NCBI GenBank assembly: GCA_905147135.1
Contig: LR990067.1
Location: 1,116,001 to 1,180,000 of the forward strand
Direction: 5' to 3'
DNA from: Blastobasis lacticolella
Lineage: Eukaryota > Arthropoda > Insecta > Lepidoptera > Blastobasidae
DNA: 64,000 nt
Shown: piece after piece, positions 19,936-29,663 of the stretch
Position numbering within the stretch: the first letter of the stretch is position 1
How the letters are laid out: the number at the start of each line of letters is the position of its first letter
Position numbers and translations under genes: made by a program
Notes under the pieces: model-generated
Database searches by the model: none
Seen by the model: the letters and a program-made list of their open reading frames with translations, nothing else
Told to the model about the DNA's origin: nothing

Positions 19936-22159
19936 CCTCGACCTATAGAGAATGTACACCTGTCAATCTGTCCCAGTTGGGACAGATACAAAGATATAGT
20001 TATATAATTTATAGAGGTCTATGACATATACAAATGATTCAATGCCATACAAAAAGCTAGTACATTAAGATGACCAAGGCCACCAAATTTGACAATAGCG
20101 GTGGTTATGGAGGGGTATTTGACAACTTATAGCCGTCCTTTTTGGACACGTTATACGCACCATTAAAAATGAAACAAAATATAGATTGTGACTTCAGCTG
20201 TGAGTAGGCTTCTTCTATGCCTGTGTCCAACTTCTTTGGCTCAAAAAAACCAAACCAACAACTACCATAAGATACTCTATACCATATAGTATATGGTGTT
20301 GTCGCAGGTCATCTGCCGATGGTAGTCTTTTTGCTGTATACCTATGCATAAATTAACAAAAAAGGATAGCTATGCCGTCACTATAATGCGGGTAAAACTG
20401 ACTGGGATAATTGTTTATGGCAAATTCTCTAGATAACACAATGTAACCTATATGCCTGTGTACTTATAGACATAAGTAGGATATTCGTATAGATTCTAGG
20501 TATTTTACTAAATATTTATTGTTTTTATGATGAGAACCTATGTAAAGAGAAATAAACGTTAGGAATTAATAGCATCTTCTTTAATTATCAAGTCAATGTT
20601 GAAGGAGTAATTACTGCATTCCGTCAACCTTTTACTAAATTTTTGGCAGTTAAATTAAAATCTCCTATTTAGTAATAAAAAAAAATATTTTATCTTAGTC
20701 CTATACCGCAACCATGTAGCGATTTCTGTAAAAATCGCTATAGGTAGCAACCGGACAATTTTATATATAATCATTATAATAAAAAATAAGTTTTGAAAAG
20801 ACAGAGTATTCTTCCATTGACGCTTATTATTCGTTTTAAATCAAAATTACCTCCATTTTTATTGACAAAAAAACTAAAAAATTCTCCATTTAAAAGAAAC
20901 GCATTTGACATGATAATATAGCATCATTAAAATAACATTGACATAGAAATAAGTAAGTCATTATTTTTCGTTCTCCAGATACTAACAAACTATGGACCAT
21001 GGTCTGAAATAAATGTTGATTTATTTATTTATATTATTTAAATCAAAAATACACCAAAATACGTCTGGTTTTACTTATTTTTATTCAGTAAAATTAACAC
21101 TGCCTATTTCAACCTTGGCTTGCCTGCAAAATTTTCAATGACACTTCTAACTTAAATAACTGTTCAAGTAAATACATTATAAGTAAGTAAGTAATATAAG
21201 ATATTTTTGTACATAGCGCGTTTACGCACTACAGTTTTCGGTTATCTTCAATTTCGGCTATATTTCAAGCTAGTCATGTACACTACGCAGGGGAGTCGAG
21301 TGCTCTGCTTGTATCTGGAAATATGGACAATTTGTTTGTGTTAGTTTCAAAATCTATTACCTAACCGACGGAATCGTCGGAAAACCCATATACGTACTCA
21401 AATATTAGTTAGTAATAGGTAGTTTCGACCCCTATGGGGCAAGGTGAGTGTGTATGTAAGTGTGCGTTCGTACTGTTATATCCTAGAAATGTTAAGGGTA
21501 GTGCAGACCCTGCATTCCTATGCATTGTCAGCGGATTATGCATGGAGCTTCGACGACTCCGCGAACGCGTCAGTCTATCGCAAATCTTCACAAAGAGCAC
21601 TTGCCCCTTTTAATTAATTGAATTAAATAATTTAATGTAAATTCCTTTTAAATAAATTTCTCAATGTTTAAATATGTTTTCTTTTTAAAAAGACTCTCGG
21701 ATAGTCCCGGATAATAGTACGCTCTGTCGTGCGTATGTAGGGCATCACCCACGCGCTGCCGACCCCGTAAAAACATTTTCACCCATTCCTTAAAGAACTC
21801 CCCCCTTCTTCCTTCCTTCCTCTTTCTTTCGTGTGTCTAGGTATGTGTATGCTTGGCAATCTAGTCGTGTGTGTGTCTTCGGAATATTCGGTGTCGACCT
21901 GTTGTCTGCGTGTGTGTATCTATGTGTAATGGCAAGACGAGCGGGAAGAGGCCTAGAGGTAGAAGCCCGGTGAGATCCGCTCTACCGTGGACACCTCGGT
22001 GTGCGAGTGAGCTGGCGCAAGATAGTTCACGACAAAGTCATCCAATGAGGCCACGACTCTCAGCATTGAGGATAAACGACGCAAGGAGGGTCTGCATATG
22101 TGTATGTATATGTATGCTTTTCAATATTAGTGTGTGTATGTACGTACCCGTGCCACCCC

Positions 22160-22200
22160 CATCCGTAGGCAACGCGGGCGCGGGCTGCGCGGCGGGCCGT
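22160..22200 (-). pseudogene. Echo of YME1L last exon end (stop lost)
   Basis: The - strand encodes PPAAQPAPA like the real C-terminus, but the TAG stop is changed to TTG. It is the outermost of three tandem copies. Confidence 0.8.
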
Positions 22201-22337
22201 ATGTGTCTCTTTGGATTATTTAGTGTCCATGCGTATGCCTGCGTGTGTGTAGGTATGTGTTTGTTTGTGTGCGCGTGCGTGCATGTCTACGTGAGCGTGT
22301 GTATGTATATACATACTTGATCTACCCCCGTTCCTTG

Positions 22338-22382
22338 GCTACGCAGGCGCGGGCTGCGCGGCAGGCGCGACGGGGCGTGCGT
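22338..22382 (-). pseudogene. Echo of YME1L last exon end (stop kept)
   Basis: The - strand reads RPVAPAAQPAPA then TAG, matching the real RPAAPAAQPAPA-stop, with several synonymous third-position differences. Confidence 0.85.
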
Positions 22383-22522
22383 GTGTTTTCGGAATATAAA
22401 AGATATGTATCCTTGTCAATGTTAGCGCGCGCGCGTGTGTGTATGCCTGCGTGTGTGTGTATATGCCTGCGTGTGTATGTGTAGCCGTGTATATACATAC
22501 CCTATCCACCCCCACCACTCGG

Positions 22523-22630
22523 CTACGCGGGCGCGGGCTGCGCGGCGGGCGCGGCGGGGCGCAGCGGCGCGGCGGGCGCGGGCGCGGGCGCCGGCGCCGG
22601 CTCCTTGGCCGCCTTGCCGTGCTTCTCACG
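22523..22630 (-). CDS. YME1L: YME1L exon 18, Pro/Ala-rich tail and stop
   Basis: Residues 742-776 and TAG (22523-22525), acceptor CCGTTTAG, phase 0. It reads REKHGKAAKEPAPAPAPAPA then a Pro/Ala tail ending QPAPA. Human YME1L ends soon after the preceding block, so this tail of about 25 residues is an extension. The GC-rich sequence is part of a local tandem repeat, so the tail length may vary. Confidence 0.88.
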   Translation of the reverse strand, partial: REKHGKAAKEPAPAPAPAPAAPLRPAAPAAQPAPA

Positions 22631-22715
22631 CTAAACGGAGGGGGATTATACATCATTACGCTTGGACAAACCCACACAGCACCATCTAAGAAGATTGTAA
22701 ATAGATAGACTATTT

Positions 22716-23150
22716 AAGAGAGGTAGGGTATAGCGTGGTAGAGCTCGTCTTAGCTGAAATGACGCGCCTCACTATCGCAATAACGCACACAAGCAAACTT
22801 AAAATATGGACGCAATACATATACAAATACCGTTGTGATTGGTCATTCAGTTGCCGGTGAGACTCAAACGTAGGAGCACGCGTCGTTCGATTGGAGCAGT
22901 CGACGCTCCCACACAGATGAAGTGTCGTTATTAATATTTGCACTCACACATCGAAATCGACTAATTAAGTAGTGGGGCGCGTCATTTCAGCTTAGACAAG
23001 CTCTATATTATTCGAATTGAAGCCGCCAGACTGGGGAAGTACCTTTTCTTCAGTAGTCTTTTAAATAATATTGTGCTTCTGCCGGTGAGTAAGGTCTCTA
23101 GTGCTCCATGGGGTGGGGATTTGGGGAACCGTGGCTTTGGCAGTGGAGGG
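22716..23150 (+). repeat. Family A copy interrupted by the TA MITE
   Basis: 22716-22738 (AGAGAGGTAGGGTATAGCG) and 23006-23150 (TTCGAATTGAAGCCGCCAGA to CTTTGGCAGTGGAGGGG) are two parts of one family A repeat separated by the MITE at 22741-23003. It is 3'-truncated at about 23150. Confidence 0.85.
22741..23003 (-). mobile_element. TA-flanked 250 bp MITE, copy 2 (reverse)
   Basis: Inserted in the family A repeat with TA on both sides (22739-22740, 23004-23005). The interior is inverted compared with the other copies and somewhat diverged. Confidence 0.9.
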
Positions 23151-23154
23151 GTGA

Positions 23155-23235
23155 ATTAAAATATATTTTTTTATACCACTAATGCGGCAAACAAGCTTGC
23201 GGCCTGCCTGATGGTAAACAGTATTTGACGCCAAC
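23155..23235 (-). mobile_element. Non-LTR retroposon 3' tail
   Basis: The complement of ACCACTAATGCGGCAAACAAG and TTGCGGCCTGCCTGATGGTA matches the 3' end of the copy at 41715-41955. The T run marks the poly(A) end. Confidence 0.55.
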
Positions 23236-23556
23236 TTAAAATTTGACGACCACACGATCAGATGGCGCAAACTTCGTTTGTACAAACGCGCTGTGCAAGC
23301 ATAAGTTGGTGTTTTAATCGCTCGCCACGAATCGAACGCCGCCCATTCGATAGACATTCGACAATATAAACATTAAAAACAGTTAAAACTATTTGGATAT
23401 CTTTAACTAGCTTTTAATTTGATTTATAAATGATTAAATACAACGATTAAGTGAGCGAATGCATAGTATATAGTAATGCATGTACTAAAGTTGCAGTGAC
23501 GTAGGCTTGGACAATAACGTGATGCAGCGTTTGCAATATATTACTTAAATTCGATT

Positions 23557-23738
23557 TAGGCCCGATTTTTCAATCCCCAGATAAAACATATCAGTCCGAT
23601 AAGTTATTTGTCATTTGTTAGTTAAAATTGTCATTACTTCTTACTAAATAAGTGAAGGATTATAGTTTGTTTTAATTTGGATGTATATTACTTTATCGGG
23701 CAGATAAATTTTATCTGAGGATTGAAAAATCGGCCCTT
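23557..23738. mobile_element. Hairpin MITE (GGCCCGATTTTTCAATCC ends)
   Basis: The left arm TAGGCCCGATTTTTCAATCC and CAGATAAAA are repeated inverted at 23705-23738. About 180 bp with no ORF. Confidence 0.85.
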
Positions 23739-23859
23739 ATAGATATGATTTATAACACGGTTTCTTCCGGGGGAAAATCGGAAGCGGGGCCTTCCGACCA
23801 CATGCAGGCGCGGGTCCAGTATTTGGTTGAGAGGGAGGGGCAAAAGTCAAAATTATAGC

Positions 23860-24905
23860 TATCTTCTAATTATAGGTATTCTCTACTCAATGAGCGAGCG
23901 CCCTGAGTTAAAAAAAATTGCCCTTTTTAGTGGGGTGAACAATAATTGAATGATTGGAGCGAGCTCAGAAATTTTAGCTTCTAAAACCTGGTATGACATT
24001 ATTTTTGCCAATGATCAATGACATTTGATGACAAATGACATTTTTTACGTTTGAGATCTTAAAAGCTGGAGTGAATTGAATGAATAAGCGAGCGGAGTGA
24101 GCTTGTAATTTGTGTTATTTTGTGTTATTAAGCATGAGGTGATCATTAAATAATCATTAATGAGCGAGCAAAGCGAGCCCGCTATTTCAAACATTTTTGG
24201 TCTTAACAGCAATGGGTGATCCGCACAATAGTAACTTAAGGAAATCAATGAATGTGTAACCGCAACGAGCTAGGTGAATGATAAGAAAAGTATCTGAAAC
24301 CTATGGTTGAGCGAGCGAAGTGACCTTGAAATGTTTTACATTTTGAATAGAAATTCTAGATATTTTGGGATTTAACAAGTAATGGGTGATCTTTACAAAA
24401 GTAACTTAGGGAAATTAATGAATGAGCGACCGCAACGAGTTTGGTGAAAGGTAAGAAAAGTAACTGAAACCTATGAAGGAACAAGCGTTTTTGATATTTG
24501 GGGTCTTAAAAGCTGGGTTGAATAATAAATATATAAGCGAGCGGAGCGAGCTCGAAATTTTTAACATTTTGGCATAGGTGCTGTGATGATGTGTGATGCT
24601 GATCGTAATAAAAGAAATTAAAATTATTGAATGAGCAATCGGAGCGCGCACGAAGCTTTTAACATTTACTTCAAAGCTGGGGTGATTGTTAAAATGAATA
24701 TTTGAGTGAGCACGGAATTTAAGGTTTTAAAAGATTGGTGAAAAGTAAGACAAAACTGAAGGCAATGAATGAGCTAACGATGCGAGCTCGAAATTTTTGA
24801 CATTCCTGTTCTAAAAAGTGAGTCAGTCAATCACTCGATTCATAAAATCAATAAAAGAATTGGGCGAGCGCAGCGAGTATTGAATTTTTGGCCTTTTTGC
24901 TCATA
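23860..24905. repeat. GAGCGAGCGGAGCGAGC repeat array
   Basis: About ten imperfect units, each with GAGCGAGCGGAGCGAGCTCG-like cores, then AAATTTTTAACATTTT and GGTCTTAAAAGCTGGGGTGA. Two larger adjacent units (24190-24320, 24370-24480) also share GGTGAAAGGTAAGAAAAGTA and CTGAAACCTATG. Confidence 0.85.
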
Positions 24906-25409
24906 AAACCGCAGGCGATTGTGCATTATACGTAGACGAGTCGGGGCTAAGGGGGCTGAGAGGGCAATTGGACCCCCCCCCCCCGAATCGCGCCTAATCA
25001 CATGTGGGTTGTGAAATTTCATATATTTGTGAATCCGGGGCCGTCTTTTTTCCGTTACGTGTGATTATGGATGCTTATGTTGAGAGTCTTAATGAGCGAT
25101 TTTCCACAGAGGTTTTACAAAAACATAGTTCAAAATAGATCGATAGATGGCGCTGATAAATAGTACCTGTCAAATTACGATTACAATAGACCGTTTACTA
25201 GAAAGCAGAGCCATTCAAATAAAAAATGTACCTATTGAATATCTGTCAGTGTCACTGGTCAATGCCTGCCTTGCTGCGCTGTGATATATTTTTAGTTCTT
25301 AATGACAGATACTATTAATGAGCGTCATCTATCGTCGATTTAAAGAACACGCCCTACAAAGTAGCTCAATAAAGAAAAAGTTGTACAAAAACTATACTAA
25401 ATATTTTAC

Positions 25410-25467
25410 CTTGATTTTATCTCCACTCATTATGGCTTTAATGTCGTCCGCGTCCAATGTCTCATAT
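25410..25467 (-). CDS. YME1L: YME1L exon 17
   Basis: Residues 723-741, acceptor TTCCAG, donor AAG|GTAAAA, 58 nt. It encodes YETLDADDIKAIMSGDKIK, the YETLDAKEIQ block at the C-terminus of YME1L proteins. Confidence 0.95.
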
Positions 25468-25750
25468 CTGGAACAATGAACAAGACAATATTAATATAAT
25501 TCATCTAGAAACATACACCGACTAACCATTTACCAAACGGGTAATGACCTCAGTGGTCAGTGCAAGGTCCATGTGTAAGGGCAGTCAGTGAGCGCGACCC
25601 AGTTGTTAGTGTGTGTGATAGTGTGCTAGTCAGTAAACGCGATTTAAAGAGAGTGTGTGTATGCGAGTTTCACTTTAGAAGTGCGTGTATGTGATTGACT
25701 GAGGCATGAAGTAAGAGAGTGAGTCAGTGTATGTGTGCATGTGTGTGTGG

Positions 25751-25785
25751 CACTCACTTGAGCAGCGCATCGGCGAGCATTTTTG
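25751..25785 (-). pseudogene. Echo of YME1L exon 16 donor end (1)
   Basis: The - strand reads MLADALLK with donor TCAA|GTGAGT, compared with ALAEALLK in the real exon. The donor is intact. Only about 30 coding bases are recognisable. Confidence 0.8.
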
Positions 25786-25852
25786 GGAGTGTGTGATTGA
25801 CTGAGTCAGTAAGTAAGAGACCGAGTCAATGTGTGTCACACAGACACGTGTC

Positions 25853-25887
25853 TCACTTGAGCTGCGCATCGGGGAGCATTTTTGGGA
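25853..25887 (-). pseudogene. Echo of YME1L exon 16 donor end (2)
   Basis: The - strand reads MLPDAQLK with an intact donor TCAA|GTGAGA. It lies about 100 bp from the first echo and 185 bp from the real donor. Confidence 0.8.
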
Positions 25888-26070
25888 GTGTGTGATTGAC
25901 TGAGTCAGTAAGTAAGAGAGCGAGTCAGCGTAACAGCGATTCAGTGTGCGCGTCTGAGATTGACTGAGTCAGCGTAACGGCGAGTCAGTGTGCGCGTGTG
26001 TGATTGTCTGAGACAGAAAGAGAGTGGATCAGTGTGTGTGTGTGTGTATGTGTGTGTGGAGGAATCTCAC

Positions 26071-26177
26071 TTGAGCAGCGCCTCGGCGAGCGCCTTGTGC
26101 TCCTTGGCGTGCGTCCGCAGGATGGCCTTCGCGCGCTCGTAGCTCTCGGAGAGGATCTGCGTTATCTCGCCGTCCAC
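26071..26177 (-). CDS. YME1L: YME1L exon 16
   Basis: Residues 687-721, acceptor CAG, donor TCAA|GTGAGA, phase 0 in and 2 out. It encodes VDGEITQILSESYERAKAIL then RTHAKEHKALAEALL, matching human SYERAKHILKTHAKEHKNLAEALL. Confidence 0.97.
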
Positions 26178-26236
26178 CTGACGGGGGTAACATTAATAGC
26201 TATTACTATATATTCCTACAACAGTTTCTACAATAG

Positions 26237-26646
26237 TAACTACGTAATATTGTAGGATACGACCGTAAACGTGGTTATGCCTCTGAGACTAAAAGGGAAA
26301 ATTTATAAAGCAGTTAGAGCTCGTCTAGTCTAAGATGACACGCCCCACTACTTAGTTAGTTGATTTCGATGTGTGAGTGCAAATATTAATAACGACACTG
26401 CATCTGTGTGGGGAGCCAATGAACGACGCGTGCTCTTACGTTTGAATCTCACCGGCAACTGAATGACCAATTACAACGGCATTTGTATATGTATTGCGTC
26501 CATATTTTAAACTTGCTTGTGTGAGTTAATGCGATAGTGGGGCGCGTCATTTTAGATTAGACGAGCTGTAACTACGTAATATTGTAGGATACGACCGTAA
26601 ACGTGGTTATGCCTCTGAGACTAAAAGGGAAAATTTATAAAGCAGA
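26237..26646. repeat. 77 bp direct duplication flanking a MITE
   Basis: The block from ACTACGTAATATTGTAGGAT through GGGAAAATTTATAAAGCAG occurs at about 26238-26313 and again, essentially identical, at 26571-26646. The 250 bp MITE (26317-26568) lies between them. Confidence 0.92.
26317..26568 (+). mobile_element. TA-flanked 250 bp MITE, copy 3
   Basis: GAGCTCGTCTAGTCTAAGAT start, GATTAGACGAGCTG end, TA on both sides. It sits between two long identical direct repeats. Confidence 0.9.
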
Positions 26647-26990
26647 TTTTTTTTTTTAATTACTTTACTAGCCAGGCATTTGACCGCCACCTCACCTGGT
26701 GGTAAGTGACGATGCGGCCGATGATGGAGCATGCCTGTCTAGGAACAGCCTATTCACTCTAGGCTTGAAGGCATCCAGATTATATTGATCAGGGAACACA
26801 CTCGCAGGCAACGCATTCCACTCCTTAGCCGTACGCATTATAAAAGTCGAGCCAAAGCGGCTCGTGCGGATAGTTGGAAGATCCACGACATTAGGATTAA
26901 GCGCTCGCCCGGATCGCGTCTCCCGATGGCGAAAAGGGGCCGGCGGAATTAGGTCGTGCAACTGCTTCGCACACTCTCCGAAGTGCGAAG
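26647..26990 (-). mobile_element. Jockey-like retroposon 3' fragment with poly(A)
   Basis: The - strand ORF at 26961-26692 carries TSRFGSTFIMRTAKEWNALP then YNLDAFKPRVNRLFLDRHAP, the C-terminal signature of jockey-like reverse transcriptases, and ends in a T run (poly(A)) at 26647. 5'-truncated. Confidence 0.8.
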
Positions 26991-27027
26991 TTACCTGTCG
27001 TCAGATATGGATCGGAATGTTGGCCTA

Positions 27028-27330
27028 CTAAGGTAGGTAGGTAGGTAGGTGACAAGATTCAAAGTAGCCGCTTGTCATGGTTCGGCCATATTATGCGACG
27101 AAAAGAAAATCATGTCACTAATAGGGTATTGAATATGAATGTGGATGGTTACACAGGAATGGGACGACCAAAGAAAATATGGATGAATTGTGTGATGAAG
27201 GATGATGTTCAGATATCAGGGAGCGAGAGGTGATCGTAGAGATGACACCGGATAGGGGTGGAGAAAGAAAACATACTGTGCCGACCCCAAATGAATGGGA
27301 TAAGGGCAGGCAAATGATGATTAAACTGGC
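27028..27330 (+). mobile_element. RTE/BovB-like retroposon C-terminal fragment
   Basis: After a TAGG microsatellite it reads SRLSWFGHIMRRKENHVTNR and MGRPKKIWMNCVMKDDVQIS, the GRPKxxW signature near the end of RTE-type proteins, then GCCGACCCCAAATGAATGGG before an ATGATGAT end. Frames are broken. Confidence 0.75.
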
Positions 27331-27378
27331 TACCGTTTAGTGTGTATGTGGGCGTATAAATGTCGGTGTTCCTGCTCA

Positions 27379-27625
27379 CCAGCTGATGGGTATAGAGCCC
27401 GATAATGTCGGGCGCATAATTGCATTTTTTGCATAAGCCAATTGTACGGATTCGACTGAGCAAGCGAAAAACGGCATTTCGTACGTGTTTTGCTTTGGGT
27501 TGGTAAAAACCCATTTCGGTGAGTTGCTACGTAATATTTGTCTCTTCCTATGTGGATTAACCCGACCTTCTCGCTCATGCCCCACTCGCGGACCATGTGG
27601 CAGGCGATCGAGGTCGCTTGCCGTA
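27379..27625 (-). pseudogene. Decayed copy of YME1L exon 15
   Basis: The upstream half encodes ATSIACHMVREWGMSEKVGL exactly, with silent changes. The downstream half reads APDIIGLYTHQL and keeps the donor CTG|GTGAGC. They are separated by about 130 bp related to the CAAAACAC minisatellite, which shifts the frame. The acceptor end is lost next to the MITE at 27636. Confidence 0.9.
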
Positions 27626-27635
27626 AAACTAAGTA

Positions 27636-27884
27636 GAGCTCGTCTAGTTTAAAATGACGCGCCCCACTACTTAGTTAGTTGATTTCGATGTGAGTGCAAA
27701 TATTGATAACGACAAATCATCTGTGTGGGAGCCAATGAACGACGCGTGCTTCGACGTTTGAATCTCACCGGCAACTGAATGACCAATTACAACGGCATTT
27801 GTATATGTATTGCGTCCATATTTTAAACTTGCTTGTGTGCGTTAATGCGATAGTGGGGCGCGTCATTTTAGATTAGACGAGCTC
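27636..27884 (+). mobile_element. TA-flanked 250 bp MITE, copy 4
   Basis: Complete termini with TA on both sides (27634-27635, 27885-27886). Nearly identical to copies 1 and 5. Confidence 0.92.
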
Positions 27885-27959
27885 TACCTACGGGGTCAGT
27901 TTATAGACCGTCTAATGAAAATCGGCTAGGAGAGACCTTGATTAGTTTTTGTAGCAGAA

Positions 27960-28165
27960 AATTGGGTTTCGAGCGTGTTTCGTTTTCCGCGCGGGCCGAA
28001 AGTGCGGATTCGACTGTGTTTTGTTTTTGAGCAAGCGCGAAACGGCATTTCGAGTGTGTTTTGTTTTGAAAGCAAGCCAAATGTACGGATTCGAGGGTGT
28101 TTTGTTTTTGAACCAATGAAAAAACGGCATTTCGAGTGTGTTTTGTTTTTGGGGCCAAAAAGCCA
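27960..28165 (-). repeat. CAAAACAC minisatellite, array 5 (reverse)
   Basis: Five units of about 40 bp reading GTGTTTTGTTTTTGAGCAAG on the + strand, with linkers CGAAACGGCATTTCGAG and ATGTACGGATTCGA. All three - strand frames are open because units lack TAA/TAG/TGA. Opposite orientation to the NOG1 arrays. Confidence 0.88.
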
Positions 28166-28223
28166 TTTTGACTGATACAACCTATGTGTGTCACAGTGGT
28201 AAATGTGTAGCGTCTACTGTCTG

Positions 28224-28225
28224 GC

Positions 28226-28274
<49 letters not shown>

Positions 28275-28285
28275 TGTCTGTGTGT
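28224..28285. repeat. (GT)n microsatellite
   Basis: About 55 bases of GTGTGT followed by TCTGTCTGTGTGTG, ending next to the exon 15 donor. Confidence 0.95.
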
Positions 28286-28291
28286 GCTCAC

Positions 28292-28440
28292 CAGCTGGTG
28301 CGTGTAGGGCCCGATGGTGTCGGGCGCGAGCGCGGGCCGCGGCGCGTCCAGTGCGCGGAGCCCGACCTTCTCGCTCATGCCCCACTCGCGGACCATGTGG
28401 CAGGCTATGGAGGTGGCTTGCTTCAGGTCCGAGGAGGCGC
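28292..28440 (-). CDS. YME1L: YME1L exon 15, protease domain
   Basis: Residues 638-686, acceptor CCAACCCAG, donor CTG|GTGAGC, phase 1 in and 0 out. It encodes ASSDLKQATSIACHMVREWG and MSEKVGLRALDAPRPALAPD then TIGPYTHQL. D641 in GASSD aligns with the family's third zinc ligand. A decayed copy lies at 27379-27625. Confidence 0.96.
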
Positions 28441-28520
28441 CTGGGTTGGATGGGAGAGAGATTTATTTAGTATATTGGTAAATAGAGGATTGTTCGAGTA
28501 TTATGGGGCTACCACATGAC

Positions 28521-28594
28521 ACAATTTTACGTGCAATGTGAGTAGATTGGCAATCAAATTGTGTAGTGTGGACGGACAATCAGATTGCAGCCAG

Positions 28595-28625
<31 letters not shown>

Positions 28626-28870
28626 CTACTAGCCAGGCATTTGACCGCCACCTCACCTGGTGGTAAGTGACGATGCGGTCTATGATGGAGCATAAGTGTA
28701 AGTGGATGGAGTTAAATTGGCAATCGGATTGGGTCATGTGGATGGGGTACTGGCTAGATTGGCAATAAAATTGTCTCGTGTGGACGAAGAATCAGATTGC
28801 AGCCAATTCAATTGTCAATTAATCAAATTGTGTCGTGTGGAAGCCGTTTTATAAGCAAGATTTTACAGCC
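28521..28870. repeat. Degenerate tandem repeat with a jockey-like insertion
   Basis: Units with GATTGGCAATCAAATTGTGT, GTGTGGACGGA and CAGATTGCAGCCA repeat at 28540-28595 and 28700-28845. A T29 run and 3' retroposon fragment (28594-28692, GCCAGGCATTTGACCGCCAC) is inserted between them. A sister copy lies at 29936-30075. Confidence 0.75.
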
Positions 28871-29069
28871 CATAGGTGGTAGGTAAAAACTCAAACAATT
28901 CCTTTTTAACAAAAGATTAAGCTTAATAATAGATCAACTCGTCTCAAATTAAAAATAAAGTGAAAGATATCGCTTAGCAGCCAGTCTAGTATTTGCTGAT
29001 TAATCCTACCGGCGAGGTATTCATTTTCCTTTTTTTCCATAGTCAATTGGTCACTGTGAGCTTAGCTTT

Positions 29070-29408
29070 TAAGAGAGGTAGGGTATAGCGGGATATCTCG
29101 TTCGAATTGGAGCCGCCCGACTGGGGAAGTACCTCCACCTTACAGAATATCGCAGATAAACAATACTCTTTTAAATAGTATTGTATTTCTGCCGGTGAGT
29201 AAGGTCTCCAGTGCTCCATGGGGTGGGGAATTGGGGAACCGTGGCTTTGGCAGTGGAGGGGCATTTGCCTTGTTGCTGCCAGAGCAACGTTATAGAGGTG
29301 GGCAACGCATTGGCGAACTCTTGGTGTTGCTAATGTCTATAGGCAGCGGTGACCACTTTTCATCAGGTGGCCCGCTTGCCTGTTTGCCTACCGTATTACA
29401 TAAAAAAA
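29070..29408 (+). repeat. SINE/retroposon family A, full copy
   Basis: Runs from AGAGAGGTAGGGTATAGCGG through CCGCCCGACTGGGGAAGTAC to TTTGCCTACCGTATTACATA and a short poly(A). It differs from the 7858 copy at scattered sites only. Confidence 0.9.
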
Positions 29409-29512
29409 GCTTTCTAATTAGTTGCGAGTCCTGCAGTGGACTTTTCGGGCTGTGATATGACAGCAGTCATTCCCCACGGATATTCCCGGTCCCTACCCCG
29501 TCCCAAGCACTC

Positions 29513-29546
29513 ACCGGACGTGATCTCGTCAGGCCCGAAGATGCGT
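29513..29546 (-). pseudogene. Echo of YME1L exon 14 donor end (1)
   Basis: The - strand reads IFGPDEITS with donor CG|GTGAGT, versus IFGPDKITS in the real exon. The donor is intact. The upstream part is unrelated. Confidence 0.85.
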
Positions 29547-29663
29547 GGAGATTATGACCTCCCCTTAGGTGGGTGAGGCCTTAAGTTCTGCATTGACTGT
29601 TACGGGCTGTGATATGTGATAGCACCCATTCCCCAAGGAGCTGTTCCTCACCACCCCCAGCAC

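Larger units (their letters stand above)
21840..22500. repeat. GT-rich and last-exon tandem repeat region
   Basis: Runs of GTGTGTGTATGT-type sequence alternate with GC-rich copies of the YME1L stop-codon region at about 22168 and 22343. The unit is about 170-180 bp and the real exon end at 22523 is the third copy. If transcribed it forms part of the YME1L 3' UTR. No AATAAA was found close to the stop. Confidence 0.75.
16255..22522. other. Convergent intergenic region between NOG1 and YME1L
   Basis: Contains repeat C, a family B copy, RTE and jockey-like fragments, hairpin repeat D, and a long AT-rich stretch (about 19100-21400) in which I recognise no gene, RNA or repeat. No ORF here shows a domain or coding-like composition. 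Confidence 0.7.
25550..26060. repeat. GTGT/GAGTCAGTGT minisatellite with exon-16 echoes
   Basis: Imperfect repeats of GTGTGTGATTGACTGAGTCA and AGTAAGAGAGCGAGTCAGTG spanning the intron side of exon 16, including a final (TG)n run at 26034-26060. Two copies include the exon-16 donor end. Confidence 0.8.

Noticed and set aside
21871..22708. Long ORFs rich in Val-Cys or Arg-Pro across 21.9-22.7 kb
   Set aside because: They arise from GT-rich and GC-rich tandem repeats. The only supported coding part is YME1L exon 18 on the - strand.
27901..28194. Three overlapping - strand ORFs in all frames
   Set aside because: They are translations of the 40 bp minisatellite, whose units lack stops; no domain or start context supports a protein.
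28191..28519. CRISPR-like or regulatory meaning for the regular repeats near exon 15
   Set aside because: The repeats are head-to-tail minisatellite and (GT)n tracts without unique spacers, in a eukaryotic intron.
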